From Rhodospirillales bacterium CG15_BIG_FIL_POST_REV_8_21_14_020_66_15 (GTDB lineage: Bacteria; Pseudomonadota; Alphaproteobacteria; Rhodospirillales; Casp-alpha2): a stretch of DNA of 64,000 nucleotides. A model generated the notes under the pieces. That model saw nothing but the letters and a program-made list of their open reading frames with translations, made no database searches and was not told the origin of the DNA. This document shows positions 58,189 through 64,000 of this stretch, one piece after another. Where the stretch lies: the NCBI GenBank assembly GCA_002781745.1, contig PFFW01000117.1:1-64000 (forward strand). Direction: 5' to 3'. Positions within the stretch are counted from its first letter, which is position 1; every line of letters begins with the position of its first letter. A program made the translations under genes and the position numbers.

Positions 58189-58306
58189 CTGATTTTCTCC
58201 CTGCGCGGCGCATCCGCGCCTTGCCAACGCATCGCGAACCTTTAAGGTTCGCTGGCTTCCACGGGCCGCCTTCCGGCGGCCTCTGCCATCGGAGTTTGCG
58301 CCCGTC

Positions 58307-59239
58307 ATGCCCGACATCCTCATCACCGAGTTCATGGACGAATCCCAGGTCGCGCGTCTGGCCAAGGAGTACGACGTGTCCTATCAGCCGGACCTGGTGT
58401 CCCGGCAGGCGGACATCCCGGCCCTGATGGCGGGCGTGCGCGGCCTCATCGTGCGCAACGCGACCCAGGTGCGCGGCCCGGTACTCGACGCCGCCGACAG
58501 GCTGGAATGCGTCGGCCGCCTCGGCGTCGGCCTCGACAACATCGACATGGCGGCCTGCAAGGCCCGCGGCATCAAGGTGTTCCCGGCGCTCGGCGCCAAT
58601 GCGGATTCCGTCGCCGAACTGGCGCTCGGCGCCATCTTCGTGATGTTCCGCCGCTCGTTCCTGGCGACGCCGGACGTGGTCGCCGGCAAGTGGCCGCGGC
58701 TCGAGCTGATGGGCCGCGAGGTTCAGGGCAAGCGGCTCGGCATCATCGGCTTCGGCGCGACCGGCCAGGCGCTGGCCTGGCGCGCGCGCGGCTGCGGCAT
58801 GTCGCGCATCGTCTACGACCCCTGGGTCGTCAAGGACGATCCGCGCTGGGCCGAGTTCAAGGCCGACCGGGCGGAAACGCTCGACGACCTGCTGCCCCAA
58901 TGCGACGCGATCTCGATCCACGTGCCGCTGACCGACGACACGCGCAACCTGTTCAACGCCGAAACCATCGCGAAAATGAAGGACCGGGCGCTGCTCCTGA
59001 ACCTGTCGCGCGGCGGCATCGTGGATGAGCAGGCCCTGGTCGACGCGCTGAAATCCGGCAAGCTGTGGGGGGCCTTCACCGACGTGTTCGTGGAGGAGCC
59101 CCTGACCGCGCCCAACATCTTCGACGGCGTGCCCAATTTCTATTGCACGCCCCATGTCGGACCGCGCACGGAAGAGGGGGAGGGCAAGGTGTCCTCCGTC
59201 ACCGCCGACGCGGTCCTCAACTGCCTGAACGGGAACTGA
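58307..59239 (+). CDS. slcC: (S)-sulfolactate dehydrogenase-like D-2-hydroxyacid dehydrogenase (SlcC)
   Basis: A 310-residue NAD-dependent hydroxyacid dehydrogenase. It opens MPDILITEFMDESQVARLAK, the opening style of SlcC proteins. LGVGLDNIDMAACKARGIKV, ANADSVAELALGAIFVMFRRS, the Rossmann GIIGFGATGQALAW, LLNLSRGGIVDEQALV (Arg region), and DVFVEEPLT (Glu) and CTPHVGPRT (His) follow. It is directly upstream of a ComC-like gene. SlcC and ComC of opposite stereospecificity together convert (S)- to (R)-sulfolactate through sulfopyruvate. The specific name rests on context plus resemblance. Confidence 0.8.
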   Translation: MPDILITEFMDESQVARLAKEYDVSYQPDLVSRQADIPALMAGVRGLIVRNATQVRGPVLDAADRLECVGRLGVGLDNIDMAACKARGIKVFPALGANADSVAELALGAIFVMFRRSFLATPDVVAGKWPRLELMGREVQGKRLGIIGFGATGQALAWRARGCGMSRIVYDPWVVKDDPRWAEFKADRAETLDDLLPQCDAISIHVPLTDDTRNLFNAETIAKMKDRALLLNLSRGGIVDEQALVDALKSGKLWGAFTDVFVEEPLTAPNIFDGVPNFYCTPHVGPRTEEGEGKVSSVTADAVLNCLNGN

Positions 59240-59244
59240 GCACG

Positions 59245-60288
59245 ATGGCGAAAAAGACCCTGGATGAACTCGAAGCGCTGGCCCTCAAGGTCTTCCTGAA
59301 TTCCAACGTTTCCGAGAACAACGCCGCCTTCGTCGCCCGCGCCCTGGTGCAGGCCGAGGCCGACGGCGTGCCGTCCCACGGGCTGTCCCGCGTGCCGAGC
59401 TACGCCGACCAGGCGAAAAGCGGCAAGGTCGACGGCCATGCCATCGCGCGGCTGGAGCAGACGGCGACGGCCAGCCTGCGGGTCGACGCCGCCGGCGGCT
59501 TCGCCTATCCGGCGATCGCCCTCGGCATGGGGCGGGCCCGCCAACTTGCCAAGGAAACGGGGATCGTCGGCCTCGCCATCGGCAATTCCCACCACGGCGG
59601 CGTCGGCGGCCATCCGGTCGAGGCGGCGGCGCGCGACGGCCTGGTGGCGCTCGGCTTCCTCAACGCCCCCGCCGCCATCGCCCCCTGGGGCGGGACCCGC
59701 GCCCTCTACGGTACCAATCCCATCGCCTTCGCCAGCCCCAAGCCGCTGCCCGACGGCTCCGGCTGGGACGATCCCGTGCTGGTCGACCTGGCGCTCAGCA
59801 AGGTCGCGCGCGGCAAGATCATGATGGCCGCCAACCGTGGCGAGCCAATCCCCGAGGGCTGGTGCACGGACAAGCACGGCAATCCCACGACCGACGCCAA
59901 GGAAGCGCTCGACGGCGGCCTGATGCTGCCCATGGGCGATGCCCGGGGCGCGGCCCTGGTGCTCGCGGTGGAGATCCTGGCGGCGACCGTCACCGGCTCC
60001 AACCACGGCTTCGAAGCGTCAAGTTTCTTTACGGCCGAGGGCGCGCCGCCCCTGGTCGGCCAGTTCTTCATCCTGATCGATCCGTCGGCCTTCGCCCACG
60101 AGGACGAGGAGACGGCCGACAGCCGCTTCATCGAGCGCATCGGCACCCTGATCGGCGCCATCCGCGACCAGGAAGGCGCGCAGCTTCCCGGCAACGACCG
60201 CTGGGCCAACCGCGCCAAGGCGAACGCCGAGGGCGTGGACGTGCCGGACAACCTGCTGGCGGATTTGGAAGCCCGCGCGGCGGGGTAA
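59245..60288 (+). CDS. comC: (R)-sulfolactate dehydrogenase-like Ldh2-family protein (ComC)
   Basis: A 347-residue Ldh2-family dehydrogenase with the active-site His in VGLAIGNSHHGGVGG, ADGVPSHGLSRVPSYADQAKSGKV, and WGGTRALYGTNPIAFASPKP. Unlike the Ldh2 gene at 27.6 kb, this one keeps the canonical NSHHGG. It starts 5 nt after slcC, so the two are co-transcribed. ComC reversibly oxidises (R)-sulfolactate to sulfopyruvate. Other malate-like hydroxyacids are possible, but the four-gene context favours sulfolactate. Confidence 0.82.
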   Translation: MAKKTLDELEALALKVFLNSNVSENNAAFVARALVQAEADGVPSHGLSRVPSYADQAKSGKVDGHAIARLEQTATASLRVDAAGGFAYPAIALGMGRARQLAKETGIVGLAIGNSHHGGVGGHPVEAAARDGLVALGFLNAPAAIAPWGGTRALYGTNPIAFASPKPLPDGSGWDDPVLVDLALSKVARGKIMMAANRGEPIPEGWCTDKHGNPTTDAKEALDGGLMLPMGDARGAALVLAVEILAATVTGSNHGFEASSFFTAEGAPPLVGQFFILIDPSAFAHEDEETADSRFIERIGTLIGAIRDQEGAQLPGNDRWANRAKANAEGVDVPDNLLADLEARAAG

Positions 60289-60314
60289 CCGCCAAGGCAT
60301 CCTCGAAATCGTCA

Positions 60315-60337
60315 TGCCCGTGCTCGACACGGGCATC
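60315..60337. repeat. short perfect inverted repeat ATGCCCGTG-N5-CACGGGCAT
   Basis: Nine-base arms around CTCGA, 27 nt after the comC stop. It resembles a second class of short palindromic intergenic element and could serve as a transcription end signal for the module. Confidence 0.6.
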
Positions 60338-60363
60338 CGCGACTTTCTTCTCATCCCGCCCTC

Positions 60364-60426
60364 TCACTGCCTCACCGCCTCTGTGGTTCCTTCAAGAAAA
60401 CCACCGGGGCAGTGAGACGGTGAGGG
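60364..60426. repeat. palindromic intergenic repeat, family A copy 2
   Basis: Left arm CTCACTGCCTCACCGCCTCT and a near-complementary right arm ending CAGTGAGACGGTGAG. It shares the CCTCTGTGGTT...AACCACC core with copies 1 and 3. Located between comC and the secreted YbjN-like gene. Confidence 0.75.
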
Positions 60427-60550
60427 GGGAAGTCGTCATCGCGGCCCCGCCCTTCCGGCCTGCCGAATTTCCCGGATCAAAAGAGTTCTGTCTCGATGCC
60501 GCGCCGAGCGTGTATCCTGAGGCTGCAACTTTTAGGATGGGGAGGAGATC

Positions 60551-61132
60551 ATGCGACGCCGTGCCCTGACGATACTTTTCCTGTCAATTCTGGCGATTGC
60601 CTGGACGGGCCCGGGCATCGGGGTGCCGGCGCTGGCCGACGGGAACGCCCCGGAACCCCCGCCGGCAGGGACCGCCAAGATGACGGTCGCGCGGCTGGCC
60701 GAGTTGATCGGCGCCGTCGGCGACGACGTCCAGAGCGCCCGCCCCGGCGTCTGGAGCTTCAAGGTCGAGAATACCGGCGTGACCGTGATCGTCGACGAGA
60801 AGGCCGACCGCATGCGAATCCTGACCGCCATCGCCAAGACCGAGCAGATCTCCGCCGAGCTCTATTACCGGATGATGCAGGCCAATTTCGACAGCGCCCT
60901 CGACGCGCGCTACGCGGTGGCGAAGGGCATTCTCTGGAGCGCCTTCATTCATCCCCTGGGCCGGCTGAGCGACGCGCAGTTTCTCGCCGGCATCGGGCAG
61001 ACGGTGAACCTGGCGAAAACCTTCGGCACGTCCTTCACCTCGGGCGGCCTGGTCTTCGGCGGCGGCGACAGCGCCGGCCTCCAGGCGCGGAAGCTGATCG
61101 ACAAGCTGCTCAAGAAGGGACTCGACATCTGA
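60551..61132 (+). CDS. secreted YbjN/CesT-like protein (193 aa)
   Basis: GGAGGAG lies right before the ATG. The first 30 residues (MRRRALTILFLSILAIAW...VPALADG) are a signal peptide. The mature domain (about residues 43-170) has TVARLAELIGAVGDDVQSA, a beta segment WSFKVENTGVTVIVDEKADRM, and YYRMMQANFDSALDARYAV, the pattern of the YbjN/type III chaperone-like (CesT) fold, with a strand-then-helix order. It ends in a Gly-rich stretch and a Leu/Lys helix. No enzyme function is implied; it may be an exported binding or chaperone-like protein. Confidence 0.7.
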   Translation: MRRRALTILFLSILAIAWTGPGIGVPALADGNAPEPPPAGTAKMTVARLAELIGAVGDDVQSARPGVWSFKVENTGVTVIVDEKADRMRILTAIAKTEQISAELYYRMMQANFDSALDARYAVAKGILWSAFIHPLGRLSDAQFLAGIGQTVNLAKTFGTSFTSGGLVFGGGDSAGLQARKLIDKLLKKGLDI

Positions 61133-61223
61133 TACCGGGCCTCGCGCCGGGGCGGGGCCGTGAGCGTCCGTGAGCGGCGGGGGGGGGGCGTCAACATGGG
61201 CGACAAGCCGCTTACCCCTTCCT

Positions 61224-61287
61224 TCTCACCGCCTCGCCACCTCTGTGGTTCAACAAAAGAAAACCACCGAGGCCGTGAGACGGTGAG
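61224..61287. repeat. palindromic intergenic repeat, family A copy 3
   Basis: Left arm TCTCACCGCCTCGCCACCTC and right arm ending GGCCGTGAGACGGTGAG, with the CTGTGGTT...AACCACC core. It is 7 bp from a family B copy, making a composite of two palindromic elements upstream of the ParD gene. Confidence 0.75.
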
Positions 61288-61294
61288 TCTACGG

Positions 61295-61353
61295 CGTCAT
61301 TCCCGCGAAAGCGGGAATCCATGGTCCTGGACCCCGTTTTCGTGGGGGTGACG
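61295..61353. repeat. palindromic intergenic repeat, family B copy 2
   Basis: Starts CGTCATTCCCGCGAAAGCGGGAA and ends CGTGGGGGTGACG. It matches the copy at 51033 in both ends, with an internal TCCCGC-GAAA-GCGGGA hairpin. It lies 66 nt before the ParD start. Confidence 0.75.
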
Positions 61354-61418
61354 GGATGGGAAGTGTATAGTAGGATAAAATCCGACCAGCGAGGAATTTT
61401 CGCGAGAGGCCGCCCGCC

Positions 61419-61667
61419 ATGTCCATGGTCAAGAAAAGCATCACGGTCACCGACCAACAGGAGGCCTGGATTCAGGGCCAGCTTGCCAGCGGCCATTACG
61501 CGACCGACAGCGAACTGATCCGCGAGGCCATCCGCGAGAAGCAGTTGCGCATGGACGAGGTCGAGCGCATCCGCGCCGCCCTTATCGCGGGGGAAGAAAG
61601 CGGCATTAGCGACCTGACGCCGGAAGATATCCGCAAGGCCGTCCGCGCCGAGTTTGAGCGGACCTAG
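61419..61667 (+). CDS. parD: ParD-like type II antitoxin
   Basis: An 82-residue protein from the ATG at 61419 (a second ATG follows 2 codons in). The N-terminal ribbon-helix-helix reads KSITVTDQQEAWIQGQLASGHYATDSELIREAIREKQ, the ParD/CC2985 signature; the C-terminal part (RIRAALIAGEESG, then LTPEDIRKAVRAEFERT) binds and neutralises the toxin. It is followed 5 nt later by the ParE gene, so the operon self-represses through ParD and the complex. GTG/ATG-rich TGTATAG sequence near 61364 may be its operator region. Confidence 0.92.
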   Translation: MSMVKKSITVTDQQEAWIQGQLASGHYATDSELIREAIREKQLRMDEVERIRAALIAGEESGISDLTPEDIRKAVRAEFERT

Positions 61668-61672
61668 GCGCG

Positions 61673-61963
61673 GTGGCGGCCTTTCGCCTCAGCCGGGCCG
61701 CCGAGGATGACCTCGCGCGGCTCTATCGCCGGGGCATCATTGAATTCGGAATGCAGCAGGCCGACCGATACTATGATGGCCTGATTGCCAGACTCGAACG
61801 CATCGCCGCGGAGCCAAGCCTCTACCCCGCCGTCGATCATCTCCGCACCGGCTACCGGCGCAGCGTATACGGCGCGCATTCCATCTACTACCGGACGGAC
61901 GATGATGGCGTGGAGATTGTGCGCGTGTTAGGGCGCGAGGATGCGGCGGGGCAGTTGGACTAA
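61673..61963 (+). CDS. parE: ParE/RelE-family toxin
   Basis: A 96-residue protein starting with GTG at 61673, 5 nt after the ParD stop. FRLSRAAEDDLARLYRRGIIEFGMQQADRYYDGLIARLERIA, PSLYPAVDHLRTGYRRSVYGAHSIYYRTDDDGVEIVRVLGRED is the ParE pattern, including the conserved Arg-Ser-Val and IYYR strands. ParE toxins usually poison gyrase. Both genes look intact. Such chromosomal modules are often mobile or stabilise accessory DNA. Confidence 0.92.
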   Translation: MAAFRLSRAAEDDLARLYRRGIIEFGMQQADRYYDGLIARLERIAAEPSLYPAVDHLRTGYRRSVYGAHSIYYRTDDDGVEIVRVLGREDAAGQLD

Positions 61964-61964
61964 C

Positions 61965-62306
61965 TTACTTTTTGGGTTTTGGCGCTCTGAAAAAATCCGC
62001 CAACTTTTGCAACTCTTCGGGGCTTGCATCCGCTTTGATTCGGTTCGCCCTTCGGCTTACCAAAATGACGTTGCCGGGTACATATCCTTTTGAATTATCG
62101 ACGCGATCCAACGATGGCACAAAGTCTTTGTTTGGCGAACTCAAGGACAAAGGAATCCCGAGTACCGGGCATGTCGTGGGGATTTCTGGCACGTCTTCAA
62201 GAGATATCGTGAACTCCCGACCTTTGCGCTTTGCGTTCCATTTTGCGGTCCGGAACCAAGCCTTTATCGGATCCTTTCGCTCGCTGTTTCGTGGGTGACG
62301 GGGCAT
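61965..62306 (-). CDS. HNH-like endonuclease domain protein (phage-type), AT-richer gene
   Basis: A 113-residue protein. The N-terminal helix is basic (AWFRTAKWNAKRKGREFTISL), followed by CPVLGIPLSLSS and the strong block PSLDRVDNSKGYVPGNVILVSRRANRIKADAS, which is the conserved core of small phage/prophage HNH-type proteins (SLDRIDxSKGYxxGNVxxxSxRAN). The second Cys ligand of classical HNH zinc sites is absent. Base composition is visibly AT-richer than all neighbours, a sign of transfer. Nuclease activity is not certain, as several of these proteins lack a clear catalytic pair. Confidence 0.72.
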   Translation of the reverse strand: MPRHPRNSERKDPIKAWFRTAKWNAKRKGREFTISLEDVPEIPTTCPVLGIPLSLSSPNKDFVPSLDRVDNSKGYVPGNVILVSRRANRIKADASPEELQKLADFFRAPKPKK

Positions 62307-62374
62307 TTGGGAGTCCTGATTCTATCTGTGCAAAACAACTTTCGGTGGCTGATAGCTGCCTACGGTTCTGCGAC

Positions 62375-63802
62375 TTAAGGCACCACCTTCCCCGGATTCA
62401 TGATGCCCTGGGGGTCGAGCGCGCCCTTGATCGCGCGCAGCATGTCCTTCTCCACGTCCGACTTGTAGCGCGCCATCTCGTGCACCTTGAGGAGCCCGAT
62501 GCCGTGTTCGGCGGAGAAGCTGCCGCCGAGGGAGTCGGCGATGTCGTGCACGCCGGGGGGCACTTCCTCGCGCAGGCGCGCCGCGTCCTCGGGCGCCGTG
62601 TCCTGCGGCATCACCAGGTTGAAGTGCAGGTTGCCGTCGCCCATGTGGCCGAAGGCCATGACCGTGCAGCCGGGAATGACACGCTCGGCGTGGGCGCTGC
62701 CTTTTTCCAGGAACTCCGGCACCTTGGAGACCGGCACGGAGATGTCGTGCTTGGCCGAGGGGCCGCAGTGCTTGAGCGCCTCGGGGATGCTTTCGCGGAT
62801 GTTCCACAGCCGCGCCGCCTGTTCGCCGCTTTCGGCCAGCACGGCGTCGACGATCTCGCCCGCCTCGAAGGCTTCGCCCAGCGCCGCCTCGGCGAGATCG
62901 CGGATCACCCCCTTCTGGCCCGAAGCCATCTCGACCAGGGCGTAGTGCTCATACTTTTCCTGCATGGGGTCCTGGGTGCCGGGGATATGGGTGAACACGG
63001 CGTCCAGCGGCGCCCGGCAGATGTATTCGAAGCTGTTCACCTGCCCGCCCGTCGCCTGTTTGAGGCGGGTCAGCAGCGCCGAGAGGTGTTGCGGCGTCTC
63101 GGCCGCGACCATGGCCGTCGTCGTTTCGGCCGGTTTGGGAAACAGCTTCAGCACGGCGGCGGTGATGATGCCGAGGGTGCCCTCGGCGCCCATGAACAGG
63201 TGCTTCAGGTCATAGCCCGTGTTGTTCTTGCGCAGGCCCCGCAGGCCATGCCACACGCGGCCGTCGGCGGTCACGACCTCGAGCCCCAACACGAGGTCGC
63301 GGGCGTTGCCGTAGCGCAAAACCTGGATGCCGCCCGCGTTGGTCGAGAGGTTGCCGCCGATCTGGCAGGTCCCCTCGGCCGCCAGCGACAGCGGGAACAG
63401 CAGCCCGGCCGCGTCGGCCCTGTCCTGGATGTCCTTGAGGATGCAGCCGGCCTCCACCGTCATGGTCGCGTTGACGGGGTCGATCTCGCGCACCCGGTTC
63501 ATGCGCCCGAGGTTGATCAGCACGCCGCCCCGCGCCACGGCGCCGCCGCACAGGCCCGTGTTGCCGCCCTGGGGCGTGACCGGGATGGCGTGCCCGGCGC
63601 AGATGGTGACGATTTTCGAGACTTCCTCGGTCGAGGCGGGCCGCAGGACGAGGGCGCTCTCGCCGTGGTAGTAGCCGCGCTCCTCGGCCAGGTAGGGCGC
63701 CTTGTCGGCTTCGCTTTCCAGCCAGCCCTTGTCGCCCACGGCGGCCTTCAGCGCCGCGCGCGCGGTTTCGGGAAGGGGAAGCGTGTGGGCGCCGTCGGCC
63801 AT
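62375..63802 (-). CDS. FAD-linked oxidase, D-2-hydroxyglutarate dehydrogenase type
   Basis: A 475-residue FAD-dependent enzyme of the GlcD/D2HGDH family. The N-terminal FAD domain has PVTPQGGNTGLCGGAVARGGVLINLGRMNRV, EAGCILKDIQDRADAAGLLFPLSLAAEGTCQIGGNLSTNAGG, GNARDLVLGLEVVTADGRVW, and KNNTGYDLKHLFMGAEGTLGIITAAVLKLFP. The C-terminal half has VMAFGHMGDGNLHFNLVMP (His-rich metal/substrate site) and SAEHGIGLLKVHEMARYKS. It oxidises a D-2-hydroxyacid (2-hydroxyglutarate, lactate or similar), passing electrons to ETF or quinone. It is not in an operon with its neighbours. Confidence 0.92.
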   Translation of the reverse strand: MADGAHTLPLPETARAALKAAVGDKGWLESEADKAPYLAEERGYYHGESALVLRPASTEEVSKIVTICAGHAIPVTPQGGNTGLCGGAVARGGVLINLGRMNRVREIDPVNATMTVEAGCILKDIQDRADAAGLLFPLSLAAEGTCQIGGNLSTNAGGIQVLRYGNARDLVLGLEVVTADGRVWHGLRGLRKNNTGYDLKHLFMGAEGTLGIITAAVLKLFPKPAETTTAMVAAETPQHLSALLTRLKQATGGQVNSFEYICRAPLDAVFTHIPGTQDPMQEKYEHYALVEMASGQKGVIRDLAEAALGEAFEAGEIVDAVLAESGEQAARLWNIRESIPEALKHCGPSAKHDISVPVSKVPEFLEKGSAHAERVIPGCTVMAFGHMGDGNLHFNLVMPQDTAPEDAARLREEVPPGVHDIADSLGGSFSAEHGIGLLKVHEMARYKSDVEKDMLRAIKGALDPQGIMNPGKVVP

Positions 63803-63893
63803 GGTCGGGTTCCTTGAAGGCGATGGTCAGGGGATGGGTTTCCGGTCATATTTGGCACGAAGGCCGCCCCACGACAAGCCGGAGCCCGCGTCC

Positions 63894-64000
63894 ATGCCCC
63901 TGACGAATTCCCGAGCCCAGCCCGCGCCATCCCCCGCCGATACGACCGTTTGCGTCATCGGCGCCGGCATCGTCGGCGTCAACTGCGCGCTCGCCCTGGT
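63894..64000 (+). CDS. FAD-dependent oxidoreductase (DadA-like), N-terminal fragment cut by window edge
   Basis: From the ATG at 63894 about 36 codons are present: MPLTNSRAQPAPSPADTTVC then the dinucleotide-binding VIGAGIVGVNCALALV. GAGIVGxxxA is typical of the DAO/DadA family of D-amino-acid or sarcosine-type dehydrogenases. The rest lies beyond the window, so only the FAD-binding start can be stated. It is divergent from the D-2-hydroxyglutarate-dehydrogenase-like gene across ~90 nt. Confidence 0.75.
   Translation, partial: MPLTNSRAQPAPSPADTTVCVIGAGIVGVNCALAL

Overview
The window is GC-rich bacterial chromosome, almost wall-to-wall protein genes with short gaps. The gene families point to a metabolically versatile, probably free-living alphaproteobacterium of Rhodospirillales type: many CoA-ester and 2-oxo-acid enzymes, a tripartite tricarboxylate (TctCBA) importer, two MmgE/PrpD proteins, two PEP-mutase/isocitrate-lyase-fold lyases, and AmtB-GlnK. 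This placement is inference from gene content. I recognised no rRNA, tRNA, CRISPR array or intact insertion sequence.

Layout. 1-4.6 kb: 3' end of an MlrC-like gene, a CitE-like lyase, and a leftward operon (enoyl-CoA hydratase, LigJ-like hydratase, SDR) carrying the tail of a deleted RraA/LigK-type aldolase. 4.7-7.3 kb: a haloacid-dehalogenase-like gene whose stop codon lies in a 27-bp tandem repeat, then a leftward operon of two paralogous secreted proteins and a Gly-rich peptide. 7.5-13.8 kb: two PEP-mutase-superfamily lyases sharing an identical 15-bp operator-like site, a TauD-type dioxygenase, a PAS-GGDEF protein, a 2-hydroxyacid dehydrogenase and an enoyl-CoA hydratase. 14-15.7 kb: amtB-glnK. 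15.8-28.6 kb: a hydroxypyruvate-isomerase-like gene, a LysR regulator, and a long rightward array (PrpD, MaoC, acyl-CoA dehydrogenase, CoA transferase, LeuC/LeuD-like, four-rhodanese protein, LeuB-like, PanE-like, Ldh2) that looks like one undescribed organic-acid pathway. 28.6-33 kb: a leftward cluster reusing PrpD and PanE families. 33-41.8 kb: two MFS transporters and detoxification-type genes (TetR, alpha/beta hydrolases, PNPOx-like, DUF1348, DsbA-like, GST).

41.9-44.3 kb: a sigma-54 activator response regulator convergent with an HPt protein and a receiver protein, with no histidine kinase. 44.4-53.8 kb: gamma-glutamyltransferase divergent from tctCBA, followed by a split TPP decarboxylase of ComDE type, an NTF2-like protein, an aldehyde dehydrogenase and an SDR. 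53.8-56.8 kb: hemerythrin-like, HIT, YnfA-like and GntR/UTRA genes. 57-60.3 kb: a second ComDE-like pair followed by SlcC-like and ComC-like dehydrogenases, i.e. a sulfolactate/sulfopyruvate module. 60.3-64 kb: secreted YbjN-like protein, ParDE, an AT-richer HNH-like gene, a D-2-hydroxyglutarate-dehydrogenase-type flavoprotein and the start of a DadA-like flavoprotein.

The shared theme is import and breakdown of small carboxylates, sulfonates and related 2-oxo/2-hydroxy acids: enzymes interconverting hydroxy- and oxo-acids feed decarboxylases, lyases and CoA-dependent steps. Palindromic intergenic repeats of at least two families cluster in the last 13 kb. Substrates are inferred from family membership and neighbours, not shown by the sequence.
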